64,000 nucleotides of DNA, from NCBI RefSeq assembly GCF_006443685.1, contig NZ_VFYP01000001.1:248001-312000 (forward strand), read 5' to 3'. The translations under genes were made by a program, and so were the position numbers. The notes beneath the pieces were generated by a model, which did no database searches, was not told the DNA's origin, and saw only the letters and a program-made list of their open reading frames with translations. Origin of the DNA: Rhizobium glycinendophyticum (GTDB lineage Bacteria; Pseudomonadota; Alphaproteobacteria; Rhizobiales; Rhizobiaceae). Numbering within the stretch: the first letter of the stretch is position 1; each line of letters starts with the position of its first letter. Below, in pieces: positions 46,862 to 55,807 of the stretch.

Positions 46862-47842
46862 TCAGGCGGCCTTGCCGGAGCCAGCATACTGGCCGTGCGG
46901 CCTGTACTGGACGAGATAGGTCGGCAGGATCGAGGCAACCGTGACCGGCTCGACGCCGAGACCTTCAAGCGTGCGTCCTTCCGCCTTGGCTGCTGCCGAG
47001 ACAACATTGTCCTTCTTCAGCAGCGTGACCTGGTCCGACGTGAGCGGTGGCGAAATCAGCGGGATCGCCGAGGCGATGCTGCCGATCAGCGAGGCAAGGC
47101 CGAAGGGCAGGGTGACGAGCGAGCGCTTGCGACCGACAACCTCAAGCATGGTCTCCAGACATTGCTTGAAGCTCATGACGTCACGACCGCCGAGTTCGTA
47201 AATCTTGCCGCGGGCAATCGTACCGTCCACGGAACGTGCAACGACTTCGGCGACATCGCCGACATAAACGGGCTGGAACTTCGTCTTGCCGCCGCCGACC
47301 AGTGGCAGAATGGGCGAAAGCTGCGCCATAGAGGCGAACTTGTTGAAGAAGCCGTCTTCCGGTCCAAAGACGATCGACGGGCGCAGGATCGTCGCGTCGG
47401 GCAAGATCGACTGCACTGCCGCTTCCGCCCGCCCCTTGGTCGCGGCGTAGGACGATTCCGACTTCGCATCGGCGCCGATGGCGGAGATGTGGGTCAGCGT
47501 CGCGCCGACCGAGCGGGCAGCTTCGGCGACCGCGCGCGCGCCGAAATCCTGGACGGCGTCAAAGCCGTTTCGACCGCTCTCGAACAGGATGCCGACGCAG
47601 TTGATCACATGATCTGCGCCCTGCACGGCCTTGTCCACCGAGGCGCGGTAGCGCAGATTGGCCTGAACGAAGGAGATCTGGCCGACATTGCCGAGCGGTT
47701 GCAGGAAGCCTGCGAGATCGGGGCGGCGCACCGCGACGCGGATGCGGTAACCGCGCTTGGCCAGCGCCCGTACAACATGCCGCCCGACGAAACCCGAGCC
47801 CCCGAAGACGGTGACGAGCGGCGGTTGGTTGGACAAGGTCAT
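46862..47842 (-). CDS. NDUFA9-like NAD(P)-binding protein
   Basis: A 326-residue protein starting MTLSNQPPLVTVFGGSGFVG, a Rossmann fold with a GGSGFVG dinucleotide site, then HVINCVGILFESGRNGFDAVQ, SAIGADAKSESSYAATKGRAE (active-site-like Tyr and Lys), and LRPSIVFGPEDGFFNKFA. These features fit the atypical SDR group related to complex I assembly subunit NDUFA9. GGGGAG precedes the ATG. In alphaproteobacteria it is thought to associate with NADH dehydrogenase or quinone metabolism; here it stands alone. Confidence 0.88.
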   Translation of the reverse strand: MTLSNQPPLVTVFGGSGFVGRHVVRALAKRGYRIRVAVRRPDLAGFLQPLGNVGQISFVQANLRYRASVDKAVQGADHVINCVGILFESGRNGFDAVQDFGARAVAEAARSVGATLTHISAIGADAKSESSYAATKGRAEAAVQSILPDATILRPSIVFGPEDGFFNKFASMAQLSPILPLVGGGKTKFQPVYVGDVAEVVARSVDGTIARGKIYELGGRDVMSFKQCLETMLEVVGRKRSLVTLPFGLASLIGSIASAIPLISPPLTSDQVTLLKKDNVVSAAAKAEGRTLEGLGVEPVTVASILPTYLVQYRPHGQYAGSGKAA

Positions 47843-47973
47843 GGACGGGCTCCCCTGAACGGTGCGGCGCACTCTGCGCGTATGATATCAGCGCCCCTCT
47901 TAGCCGAATCGCTTGTCCGGGGAAAGTGCCGATGAGCCCGTTCCGGCAGGACAAAGGGCCTCAGGCGAAAGAC

Positions 47974-48261
47974 TTAGACGCCCTCGACGACCACCATCTC
48001 GGCATCGGCCACTTCCTGGCGGATCTTCGCGGCAATCTGGTATTCGGGCGAGTTGTAGCAATCCACGGCCGCCTGATGCGAGGGGAACTCGATCACCACA
48101 TTGCGGCTACGCACCTGGCCTTCGAGTTGGGTATAGGCGCCGCCCCGGGCGAGGAATGTCGCGCCATATTTTTCAAAGGCCGGCTTTGCTGCTGCGACAT
48201 AATCCTTGTAGCGCTCGGCATCGCGAATATCGACGCGTGCGATCCAGTATCCCTTGGCCAT
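47974..48261 (-). CDS. DUF1330 family protein
   Basis: A 95-residue protein of the ferredoxin-like DUF1330 fold: MAKGYWIARVDIRDAERYKD, FLARGGAYTQLEGQ and RNVVIEFPSHQAAVDCYNSP are the family hallmarks. GGGAGG precedes the ATG closely. It follows pyrF by 26 bases on the same strand, so it is probably cotranscribed. Function unknown; small dimeric enzymes or ligand binders are common in this fold. Confidence 0.93.
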   Translation of the reverse strand: MAKGYWIARVDIRDAERYKDYVAAAKPAFEKYGATFLARGGAYTQLEGQVRSRNVVIEFPSHQAAVDCYNSPEYQIAAKIRQEVADAEMVVVEGV

Positions 48262-48287
48262 CATGTCCTCCCGGAAGTGCTTGTGGT

Positions 48288-48992
48288 TCAATGTGTTGCG
48301 GTGAGCGCCGCATCCATTTCGGACAGGATCGCCAGTGCGGCAGCCTTCGGGTCGGCGGCCTTGACGATCGGGCGCGCCACGACGAGATGGCTGGAACCGG
48401 CGGCAATCGCATCGGCCGGCGTCATCACCCGCTTCTGGTCGCCATGGTCGGCACCCGCAGGCCGGATGCCGGGGGTCACGATCGCCATCTTCGGTCCGAG
48501 GATCTGGCGCACGGCGCTCGCCTCTTCCGCCGAGCAGACAACCCCGCCCATGCCGGCGATGCGCGCCTGTTCGGCACGCTTCAGAACCAGAGTGTGCGGA
48601 TCATATTCATAGCCGGCATCGGTCAGGTCCTGCTCGTCCATCGAGGTGAGCACGGTGACGCCGAGGAGGCAGAGGCCCGAACCCTTTGCCGCTTCAACGG
48701 CCGCCTTCATCGCCTTCGGATAGGCATGCAGCGTCAGCATGGTCATGCCCATGCGCGCGATGTTCTCGACGGCCGAGGCAACCGTGTTGTCGATGTCGAG
48801 CAGCTTCATGTCGAGGAAGACCTGCTTGCCGTCCTTGGCAAGGTCCCGAGCGAATTCGAGGCCGCCCGCGAAGGCGAGCTGATAGCCGATCTTGTAGAAG
48901 GAGATGCTGTCGCCGAGCGTGGAAACCACGCCTTCCGCGTCGGCGACGGTCGGAACATCCAGTCCGACGATGAGACGGTGACGTGCGCTCAA
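48288..48992 (-). CDS. pyrF: Orotidine-5'-phosphate decarboxylase
   Basis: A 234-residue TIM-barrel enzyme making UMP from OMP. The sequence [18 protein letters not shown] opens the barrel; [13 protein letters not shown] holds the catalytic Asp-Lys-Asp set; [18 protein letters not shown] and [14 protein letters not shown] are the phosphate-binding motifs. The start is taken as TTG at 48992 with AGGAG eight bases before, giving the usual N-terminus [11 protein letters not shown]; a longer reading frame exists. DUF1330 follows. Confidence 0.95.
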   Translation of the reverse strand: MSARHRLIVGLDVPTVADAEGVVSTLGDSISFYKIGYQLAFAGGLEFARDLAKDGKQVFLDMKLLDIDNTVASAVENIARMGMTMLTLHAYPKAMKAAVEAAKGSGLCLLGVTVLTSMDEQDLTDAGYEYDPHTLVLKRAEQARIAGMGGVVCSAEEASAVRQILGPKMAIVTPGIRPAGADHGDQKRVMTPADAIAAGSSHLVVARPIVKAADPKAAALAILSEMDAALTATH

Positions 48993-49105
48993 GACAAACA
49001 CTCCTGCCAGATCGAGACGGACGTCAAGTCGCACGACCGGCGCTGAATCGCAAGCACGACCAAGGGAGAGCTGACCGTGATCCCCCGCTCATATGAGAGG
49101 GTCGC

Positions 49106-49699
49106 TCAAGCCTTGCGGTAGATCCAGAGCTGAGCCGGCGGGATGTTGCGCACGACGAAGTCGAAGTGCTGGATGTGGTAGCGGTCCGGCTTGGCGATGA
49201 TCGGAGACACCGGGCCATAGGTGATCTGCACCACGGGACGACCTTCGGGGATGCGCGACAGAAGGTCCTCGAGCAGCTGGATGCGTGCCTCCATCGGAAA
49301 GCTCAACATTGGCACCGCCGAGATCACGCAGTCGAAGGTTTGGTCGGCGAAGGCGCCCAGCGAAGTCTTCAGATCGAAGGCGTCGCCATGGATGAAGTTC
49401 ACGCCCGCGTAGTCCTCGACCAGACGCTCGTAGAAGTCGCGCGAATACTCGACCGATACGATCTTCTCCGGCGATACGCCGCGGGCCAGGATCTGCTTGG
49501 TGATCACGCCCGTGCCGGGCCCGAGTTCGAGGACGGGCAGGCCAGACGTCACGTCGATGACGCTTGCCATACGCTTTGCGGTCACGGAAGAGGTCGGCAC
49601 GATGGCGCCGACCGTCTTTGGCCCCTGCATCATGCCCTTGAAGAAGCGGATCTCCTCATCGAATTTCTTCTCGAACCGTTCCTTCAGTCGAATGCCCAT
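49106..49699 (-). CDS. PmtA-like phospholipid N-methyltransferase
   Basis: A 197-residue class I SAM methyltransferase starting MGIRLKERFEKKFDEEIRFF. Motif I is VLELGPGTGVITKQIL, followed by SVEYSRDFYERL, FIHGDAFDLK and FDCVISAVPMLSFPM. This pattern closely matches rhizobial phosphatidylethanolamine N-methyltransferase PmtA, which turns PE into phosphatidylcholine at the membrane. GAGGG precedes the ATG. An rRNA adenine dimethylase-like role is less likely because the family's other motifs are absent. Confidence 0.82.
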   Translation of the reverse strand: MGIRLKERFEKKFDEEIRFFKGMMQGPKTVGAIVPTSSVTAKRMASVIDVTSGLPVLELGPGTGVITKQILARGVSPEKIVSVEYSRDFYERLVEDYAGVNFIHGDAFDLKTSLGAFADQTFDCVISAVPMLSFPMEARIQLLEDLLSRIPEGRPVVQITYGPVSPIIAKPDRYHIQHFDFVVRNIPPAQLWIYRKA

Positions 49700-49825
49700 G
49701 ATCGTCCCTCTTGTTGTTCCTGCTCGATTGCTGCGAGCCGATTGCGACAATTTTGGGCCTGTCTGTCGCAAACGCAAGAGGGAATGGCGCTGTCGGAGTA
49801 CGTATCGTGAAAGAAAATTCCCGAC

Positions 49826-50944
49826 TTAGACGCGCATCGGCATCAGGACGTAGAGAGCGTCGACGCCGGCCGTGTCGCGAATGAGCGTCGGGGAGCCTGC
49901 ATCCGCGAGCAGGAAGATCGCATCGTCACCCGAAAGCTGGCTGGTGATGTCGAGCAGATATTTGGCGTTGAAGCCGATCTCCATCGCGTCGTTTTCATAA
50001 CCGACGGCCACTTCTTCCGTCGCACTGCCCGAATCCGGGTTGTTGACGGTAAGCAGCAGTTGGCCGTCGGACAGGGCGAGCTTCACGGCGCGGCCGCGTT
50101 CCGAAGAAATGGTCGACACGCGGTCGACGGCGCGCGCAAAGGTCTGGCAATCGACGCGCATTTCCTTGTCGTTCGCCTGCGGAATGACGCGCTGGTAATC
50201 CGGGAAGGTGCCGTCGATCAGCTTGGAGGTCAAAACGACGGTGCCGATCGAGAGGCGGATCTTCGAATCCGAGATTTCGATGCCGATGACGAGATCCGGG
50301 TTGTCGATCAGCTTCTGCAATTCGCCGACCGTCTTGCGCGGGATGATGATGCCCGGCATGCCCTCTGAGCCCGAGGGCGCATCGACATCGGCGCGCGCCA
50401 GGCGATGGCCGTCGGTCGCAACTGCGCGCAGCTTCAGGGCGCCGGAAGCCTCGATCGTGTGCAGGAAGATGCCGTTCAGATAATAGCGGGTCTCTTCGGT
50501 CGAAATCGCAAACTGGGTGCGATCGATCAGCATCTTGAAGTCGGATGCCTTGATCTTGAAGCTGTGGGTGAAGCTGCCGGCGGTCAGATCCGGGAAATCA
50601 GCTTGCGGCAGGCACTGTAGCGAGAACTTGGAGCGGCCCGAGGCCACCGTCATGCTGCCGCCGTCGGGCGTGGTGGCCAGAGCCACTTCCGATCCATCCG
50701 GCAGCTTGCGCACGATTTCATAGAGCAGATGCGCGGGAACCGTGGTGGCACCGGCCTGCTCGACCATGGCGGCCGTGCTTTCGGTGATTTCGAGGTCGAG
50801 GTCGGTCGCCTTCATGTCGAGTGCGGCCCCTTCGGCCTTCAGCAGGACGTTCGACAGGATCGGGATCGTGTTGCGACGCTCGACCACGCGATGCACATGG
50901 TTCAGCGACTTGAGGAGATTGGACCGTTCAAGAGTTATACGCAT
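49826..50944 (-). CDS. dnaN: DNA polymerase III beta sliding clamp
   Basis: A 372-residue ring-forming clamp with three similar domains (about 1-125, 126-250, 251-372). It starts MRITLERSNLLKSLNHVHRVVERRNTIPIL and ends with TLIRDTAGVDALYVLMPMRV, the typical C-terminal MPMR tail. It tethers the replicative polymerase to DNA. It diverges from rsmI with 221 bases between the starts. dnaA and recF are not near, as is common in this group. Confidence 0.98.
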   Translation of the reverse strand: MRITLERSNLLKSLNHVHRVVERRNTIPILSNVLLKAEGAALDMKATDLDLEITESTAAMVEQAGATTVPAHLLYEIVRKLPDGSEVALATTPDGGSMTVASGRSKFSLQCLPQADFPDLTAGSFTHSFKIKASDFKMLIDRTQFAISTEETRYYLNGIFLHTIEASGALKLRAVATDGHRLARADVDAPSGSEGMPGIIIPRKTVGELQKLIDNPDLVIGIEISDSKIRLSIGTVVLTSKLIDGTFPDYQRVIPQANDKEMRVDCQTFARAVDRVSTISSERGRAVKLALSDGQLLLTVNNPDSGSATEEVAVGYENDAMEIGFNAKYLLDITSQLSGDDAIFLLADAGSPTLIRDTAGVDALYVLMPMRV

Positions 50945-51165
50945 AGGATGCTACCGCTTTCGACGTGTCGTCATCCGGTTGCCCGGATGGAAGAAGGGCC
51001 GGCCTGACCCTGGGCCGGACGATGTGGACGGGCAAAATGGCAGGAAACGAACGGGAAAAGCAAGAGCCTCCAAGGTTTTCCACCTCGGCGCACAGGTCTG
51101 GTTGCCGGAATGGTTTATGGCCGGGCGCCCTTGTGGAAGATCGGGGCGTGGAGGATAAAGACGCC
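50945..51165. promoter_or_regulatory. Divergent dnaN / rsmI control region with hairpin
   Basis: CATCCGG (50972-50978) and CCGGATG (50983-50989) form a perfect hairpin with a TTGC loop, in the leader of dnaN. A second GC-rich inverted repeat (CCGGCC / GGCCGG) lies near 50998-51020. I could not fix the promoters by eye. Confidence 0.5.
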
Positions 51166-52083
51166 ATGACAGATCATGACAAACCCGCAGCCGAGGCGCC
51201 GTCCGCCAAACGCTACCGCCTCAACGACACGCTGGTGCCCGCCCGCCCGCTGGAGCCGGCGCTCTATCTCGTGGCGACCCCCATCGGCAACCTCAGCGAC
51301 ATTACGCTCCGGGCCTTGGAAACGCTGGCCGGTGCCGATGTGCTCGCCTGCGAGGATACGCGTGTGACCCGCGTCCTGCTCGATCGCTATGGTATCGAGA
51401 ACCGGCCTTATTCCTATCACGAATACAATGCCGACGAGGCCGGCGCCCGCCTGCTCGCCGCGCTGGACGCTGGCAAGTCTGTAGCCCTGGTGTCGGATGC
51501 CGGCACCCCGCTCGTCTCCGACCCTGGCTACCGCCTTGGCCAACTGGCGATCGAAGCCGGCCATCGCGTCGTGCCGATCCCCGGCGCATCGGCTCCGCTG
51601 GCCGCTCTTGTCGGCTCCGGCCTGCCCAACGAAGCCTTTCTCTTCGCCGGCTTCCTGCCAACCAAGGACAAGGCGCGTCGCGACCGGCTGAAGGAACTCG
51701 CCAAGGTGCCGGCAACGCTGATCTTCTTTGAATCCCCGCACCGCATCGGTGATACGCTGACAGCCGCTGCCGAGGAACTCGACGCCAGCCGTCCGGCTGC
51801 CGTCTGCCGCGAACTGACCAAGACCTTCGAGGAATTCCGCCGCGGCACGCTGGGCGACCTCGCGGAGATCTATGCCGACAAGGCCGTGAAGGGCGAGGTG
51901 GTGCTGGTGATCGGCCCGCCGATGGCCGATGCCGCCCCGGATGCCGCCGATGTCGACAGTCTTCTCGCCGAACTCGCCGGCACCATGCCCACGGCCAAGG
52001 CGGCGACCGAAGCCGCCAAACTCACCGGCCTGCCGCGCAAGGACCTCTACCAGCGCCTTCTGGAACTCAAGGGGGCCGCATGA
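51166..52083 (+). CDS. rsmI: 16S rRNA 2'-O-ribose C1402 methyltransferase
   Basis: A 305-residue SAM enzyme methylating C1402 of 16S rRNA. LYLVATPIGNLSDITLRALE opens the tetrapyrrole-methylase fold, ACEDTRVTRVLLDRYGI, ALVSDAGTPLVSDPGYRL and VPIPGASAPLAALVGSGLP are the RsmI signatures. The N-terminal 30 residues are a low-conservation extension. The ATG at 51166 (MTDHDKPAAEAPS) is chosen; a GTG 18 bases upstream is possible. The yraN gene overlaps it by four bases. Confidence 0.96.
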   Translation: MTDHDKPAAEAPSAKRYRLNDTLVPARPLEPALYLVATPIGNLSDITLRALETLAGADVLACEDTRVTRVLLDRYGIENRPYSYHEYNADEAGARLLAALDAGKSVALVSDAGTPLVSDPGYRLGQLAIEAGHRVVPIPGASAPLAALVGSGLPNEAFLFAGFLPTKDKARRDRLKELAKVPATLIFFESPHRIGDTLTAAAEELDASRPAAVCRELTKTFEEFRRGTLGDLAEIYADKAVKGEVVLVIGPPMADAAPDAADVDSLLAELAGTMPTAKAATEAAKLTGLPRKDLYQRLLELKGAA

Positions 52084-52448
52084 AGCCTGTCGGCGTGGAT
52101 CGAAATCGCATCCGCGCCGAGAGGCTGGGCCGCTGGTCGGAGGTTCGTGCGGCGATAGCTCTCCTGCTCAAAGGTTACCGCATCCTCGCCTTCCGCTACC
52201 GTACCCGGGCAGGGGAAGTCGACATCATCGCGCGGCGCGGCGATCTCGTGGTTTTCGTCGAAGTGAAAGCGCGAAAGACCGTCTCGTCCGGCGTCGATGC
52301 CGTCGGTTGGGAGGCCCAGCGCCGCATCCGCAATGCGTCAGATCATTGGATTTCCAGGCAGCCCGACGCGACAAAACTGTCACTTCGATATGATATCGTC
52401 GTTGTGCGGCCATGGCACTGGCCAACCCATCTGCCGGGTGCATTCTAG
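52080..52448 (+). CDS. YraN/UPF0102 family nuclease-fold protein
   Basis: A 122-residue protein overlapping the rsmI stop (ATGA). The central GYRILAFRYRTRAGEVDIIARRGDLVVFVEVKAR holds the E..D..EVK restriction-endonuclease-like active-site pattern. YraN proteins are usually found next to rsmI; their role is unclear, with a nuclease or Holliday-junction-resolvase-like activity suspected. The C-terminus RPWHWPTHLPGAF is usual in length. Confidence 0.93.
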   Translation: MKPVGVDRNRIRAERLGRWSEVRAAIALLLKGYRILAFRYRTRAGEVDIIARRGDLVVFVEVKARKTVSSGVDAVGWEAQRRIRNASDHWISRQPDATKLSLRYDIVVVRPWHWPTHLPGAF

Positions 52449-52489
52449 TTTCGTTTCGGCTTCGATGTGGAAAATTCGAAACCTTCGTT

Positions 52490-52529
52490 TTGTGACAATC
52501 CTGTCACGAAACAGTCAAGTGGCTGTCAT
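52490..52529 (+). promoter_or_regulatory. Tandem PhoB box upstream of ugpB
   Basis: CTGTCAC (52501), CAGTCAA (52512) and CTGTCAT (52523) repeat with an exact 11-base period, and a weaker TTGTGAC fits at 52490. This is the direct-repeat pattern of Pho boxes (CTGTCAT, four-base spacer). ugp transporters are PhoB-controlled in E. coli and rhizobia, so phosphate starvation should induce this operon. The box lies about 55-95 bases before the ugpB ATG. Confidence 0.85.
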
Positions 52530-52583
52530 CGACCGCGCCTAATGCAGGCCTCACCGCAACAACCGGTGGAGAGGATCTGTCCC

Positions 52584-53882
52584 ATGATCAAGAAGATTTC
52601 CCTGGCCGCTCTGGCCCTGACCATGACCGCATCGACGACGCTTGCCGCGACCAACATCACCTGGTGGCACGGCATGGGTGGCCGCAACGGCGAAGTCATC
52701 AACGAGCTCGCCCAGAAGTTCAACGCCGCCCAGAGCGAATGCGCCATCACCCCCGTTTCCAAGGGTTCCTATGAAGAGGCCCTGTCGGCCGGCATCGCCG
52801 CCTTCCGCTCCGGCGAACAGCCGAACATCCTGCAGGTGTTCGATGCTGGTGCCGCGACCATCATCAACGCCAAGGGCGCAACCATTCCGGCCGAAGACCT
52901 CCTGAAGGACAACGGCTTCACCTTCGACCGCAACGCCTTCATCGAAGGTGTTCGCTATTTCTACGCCGATTCTGACGGCAAGTTCGTCGGCATGCCGTTC
53001 AACTCCTCGGCGCCGATCATGTACATCAACGACGAAGCCCTGAAGAAGGCCGGCGTCGAAGCCCCGAAGACCTGGGAAGAGTTCGAAGCCATTGCGCCGA
53101 AGCTGAAGGAAGCCGGCTTCATCCCGCTCGTTCAGTCGCAGCTCACCTGGCAGTTCACCGAGAACTTCTTCTCGCGCAACAACATCCAGTTCGCTTCCAA
53201 CAACAACGGCTATGACAGCGTCGTCGACACGACGATCAACGTCACCGACGAGCGCCACGTCATGATGTATGACAAGCTCAAGGCCTGGTACGACCAGGGC
53301 CTGTTCGGTTATTACGGTGCGGCCTGGAACGACAACCAGAAGATCTTCGAAGAAGGCAAGGCCGCTCTCTGGATCGGCTCCTCCGGCTCCTTCGGCGGCC
53401 TGCAGAAGACCGCAACCATGCCCTTCTCGGCAACCTTCCTGCCCTATTGGGGCTCGATCGAAGGCGCTGGCGTCCACTCCTTCATCGGTGGAGCCGCCCT
53501 CTTCGCCATGTCCGGCAAGTCGGCTGAAGAAAACAAGTGCTCTGCCGCCTTTTTCAACTTCCTGACTTCGACCGAGATCCAGAAGTTCTACCACCAGGCC
53601 ACCGGCTACGTCGCCATCACCAATGCGGCTTACGAGCTGGCCAAATCGGAAGGCTACTACAACGAGAAGCCGGCTGCCGAAGTGGGCATCAAGCAGCTGC
53701 AGCTGCCGGGCGCCGAGTGGGACAAGGGTTATCGCCTCGGCTTCTACCCGCAGATCCGCTCGATCATGGAACGCGAATACAACCGCATCTTCGCCGGTGA
53801 AACCACCCCGAAGGACGCCATGGAAACGATCAAGAAGGAAGCCGACGAACTGCTCGCCCGCTTCGCCAAGACGGCAGGCTGA
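52584..53882 (+). CDS. ugpB: sn-glycerol-3-phosphate ABC transporter substrate-binding protein
   Basis: A 432-residue periplasmic protein with a signal peptide (about 1-22, ending in TLAA). The mature part ITWWHGMGGRNGEVINELAQ and the GSYEEALSAGIAAFRSGEQPN, KGMPFNSSAP-like and SGSFGGLQKT segments are typical of UgpB, which binds glycerol-3-phosphate and phosphodiesters. GGTGGAGAGGA lies before the ATG. A palindromic repeat separates it from ugpA, which should lower expression of the downstream membrane genes relative to ugpB. Confidence 0.96.
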   Translation: MIKKISLAALALTMTASTTLAATNITWWHGMGGRNGEVINELAQKFNAAQSECAITPVSKGSYEEALSAGIAAFRSGEQPNILQVFDAGAATIINAKGATIPAEDLLKDNGFTFDRNAFIEGVRYFYADSDGKFVGMPFNSSAPIMYINDEALKKAGVEAPKTWEEFEAIAPKLKEAGFIPLVQSQLTWQFTENFFSRNNIQFASNNNGYDSVVDTTINVTDERHVMMYDKLKAWYDQGLFGYYGAAWNDNQKIFEEGKAALWIGSSGSFGGLQKTATMPFSATFLPYWGSIEGAGVHSFIGGAALFAMSGKSAEENKCSAAFFNFLTSTEIQKFYHQATGYVAITNAAYELAKSEGYYNEKPAAEVGIKQLQLPGAEWDKGYRLGFYPQIRSIMEREYNRIFAGETTPKDAMETIKKEADELLARFAKTAG

Positions 53883-53898
53883 TCCCAGTCGGGCTATT

Positions 53899-54008
53899 GC
53901 CCCTCACCCCACCCTCTCCCCGCCAGCGGGGAGAGGGAGTGCAGACGTTGCGGCCCTCGGCCTTCTCCACGCTTGCGGGGAGAAGGTGCCGGCAGGCGGA
54001 TGAGGGGC
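53899..54008. repeat. RIME-like palindromic intergenic repeat
   Basis: About 110 bases bounded by GCCCCTCA (53899-53906) and TGAGGGGC (54001-54008) as exact inverted ends. Inside are two hairpins: CCCTCTCCCCGC / GCGGGGAGAGGG (53912-53937, perfect) and CCTTCTCCACGC / GCGGGGAGAAGG (53961-53986, one mismatch). This two-hairpin design matches the Rhizobium-specific intergenic mosaic elements. It lies between ugpB and ugpA. Confidence 0.85.
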
Positions 54009-54058
54009 CCACTCTCCAACGCCTTCGCGCTCTGCCTTCCTTCTCGAAAGACACCACT

Positions 54059-54940
54059 ATGAAGCGCGTCCAGTTCAATTCGCGATACCTGCCCTATCTG
54101 TTCCTGCTGCCGCAGTTCGTGATCATTTCGATCTTCTTCTATTGGCCGTCTGCCCAGGCGATCACCTCGTCCTTCTACATCGAGGATCCCTTCGGCTTCG
54201 GCTCCAGCTTCGTGGGTTTCGCAAATTACACCGATGCGCTCGCCTCGCCGGAATACCGCAAGATTGCCGGCTTCACGATCGCCTACAGCCTGATCGTTAC
54301 GACGCTCGCTCTGTCGCTCGGCCTCTTGCTTGCCTTGAAAGCCGATGCGGTGATCCGCGGCAAATCCGCCTACAAGACGCTGCTCATCGTCGTCTATGCC
54401 ATTGCCCCGCCGGTCGCGGGCCTGATCGGCATGATGTTCTTCGACCAGCATATCGGCCCCTTCGTCAAATTCGCCGCCCTGTTCGGCTGGGACATGAAAG
54501 TCGGCCTCAACTATTTCGACACGGCCTTCGCCATGGTCGCGGTCGCCGTCTGGAACCAGATCCCCTATAATTTCATCTTCTTCCTCTCCGGCCTGCAGGG
54601 CATCCCGGCTTCGATCCGGGAGGCAGCCGCGATCGACTGCAAGTCCGGCACACGCCGATTCTGGACGGTGATCCTGCCGCTGCTCACCCCGACCGCCTTC
54701 TTCCTGCTGGTCATCAACATGACCTATTCGCTGTTCGATACCTTTGCCGTCATCGACGTGATCGTGAAGGACAAGCCGGCCAACAACCCGATCACGCTGG
54801 TCTACAAGGTCTATCTCGACGGCTTCCGCGGCAATGACCTCGGCTCGTCCTCGGCCCAGTCGGTCATCCTGATGCTGGTCGTGCTGGTGCTGACCATGAT
54901 CCAGTTCCGCTTCATCGAACGCCGCGTTCATTACGGTTGA
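54059..54940 (+). CDS. ugpA: sn-glycerol-3-phosphate ABC transporter permease UgpA
   Basis: A 293-residue inner-membrane protein with six helices. It starts MKRVQFNSRYLPYLFLLPQF. The coupling loop reads EAAAIDCKSGTRRFWTVILP, the EAA motif that contacts the ATPase; its usual Gly is Cys here. Reading frames extending upstream run through the RIME element and are not coding. The ribosome binding site (CTCGAAAG) is weak. UgpE follows after ten bases. Confidence 0.95.
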   Translation: MKRVQFNSRYLPYLFLLPQFVIISIFFYWPSAQAITSSFYIEDPFGFGSSFVGFANYTDALASPEYRKIAGFTIAYSLIVTTLALSLGLLLALKADAVIRGKSAYKTLLIVVYAIAPPVAGLIGMMFFDQHIGPFVKFAALFGWDMKVGLNYFDTAFAMVAVAVWNQIPYNFIFFLSGLQGIPASIREAAAIDCKSGTRRFWTVILPLLTPTAFFLLVINMTYSLFDTFAVIDVIVKDKPANNPITLVYKVYLDGFRGNDLGSSSAQSVILMLVVLVLTMIQFRFIERRVHYG

Positions 54941-54950
54941 GGAGAGCGCC

Positions 54951-55793
54951 ATGTACCGCACCAAATTCTTCGACCATCTGATCCTGATCGCAGGCGTCAT
55001 CTTCATGCTGGGACCGCTGGTCGTTGCCTTCACGACGTCCACCCATTCGGCCGCCGAGATCCACACAAACGGCCTGATGCTGTCCATCGGCGACGATTTC
55101 ACGTCGACCTATGACAAGGTTCTCTTCAAGTCTGGCGGTTTCACCGGTCAGGTCACAGGCCTGACCATGGCGATGAACTCGCTGATCTTGGGGCTCGGTT
55201 TTGCCATCGGTAAGATCGTGCTCTCGATGTTGGCGGCCTACGCCATCGTCTATTTCCGCTTCCGCTTTGCGACCCTTGCCTTCTGGCTCATCTTCACGAC
55301 GCTGCTTTTGCCGCTCGAAGTGCGCATCATGCCGACCTACAAGGTGATGAGCGATCTCTCGCTCTTGAACAGCTATCAGGGCCTGATCCTGCCGCTCCTG
55401 GCCTCGGCCACCGGCACCTTCTTCTTCCGCCAGTTCTTCAAGTCCGTGCCGGATGAACTCCTGGAGGCCGCGCGCATCGATGGCGCCGGTCCGTTCAAAT
55501 TCTTCATCGACGTGCTGGTGCCGCTGTCGCGCACCATGATCGCCGCCGTCTTTATCATCATGTTCGTCTATGGCTGGAACCAGTATCTCTGGCCCATGCT
55601 GATGACGACAGACGAGGGCTTCTACACCCTCATGCGCGGCATCAAGCAGATCCTGCAGGTCTGGGTGGGCTCGCAAATCCCTGATTATAACGAAGCCTTT
55701 GCCATGGCCGTGCTCGCACTCCTGCCCCCCGTCATCGTGGTGGTGGTGTTCCAGAGCTGGTTCATCAAGGGCCTCACCGAATCCGACAAGTAA
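54951..55793 (+). CDS. ugpE: sn-glycerol-3-phosphate ABC transporter permease UgpE
   Basis: A 280-residue six-helix permease starting [20 protein letters not shown]. The EAA loop is canonical: [20 protein letters not shown]. It pairs with UgpA to form the membrane channel, with UgpC powering it. TTGAGGAGAGC precedes the ATG; ugpC begins 14 bases after its stop. Confidence 0.96.
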   Translation: MYRTKFFDHLILIAGVIFMLGPLVVAFTTSTHSAAEIHTNGLMLSIGDDFTSTYDKVLFKSGGFTGQVTGLTMAMNSLILGLGFAIGKIVLSMLAAYAIVYFRFRFATLAFWLIFTTLLLPLEVRIMPTYKVMSDLSLLNSYQGLILPLLASATGTFFFRQFFKSVPDELLEAARIDGAGPFKFFIDVLVPLSRTMIAAVFIIMFVYGWNQYLWPMLMTTDEGFYTLMRGIKQILQVWVGSQIPDYNEAFAMAVLALLPPVIVVVVFQSWFIKGLTESDK

Positions 55794-55807
55794 GAGGAGT
55801 ACGCTCC

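Noticed and set aside
53897..54058. N-terminal extension of UgpA through the RIME repeat
   Set aside because: The repeat is noncoding in origin and the family start MKRVQFNSRYLPYL begins at 54059.
53894..55102. 402-codon minus-strand frame opposite ugpA and the RIME element
   Set aside because: Low-complexity His/Asp/Glu/Arg-rich translation typical of antisense frames, crossing a repeat and two sense genes.
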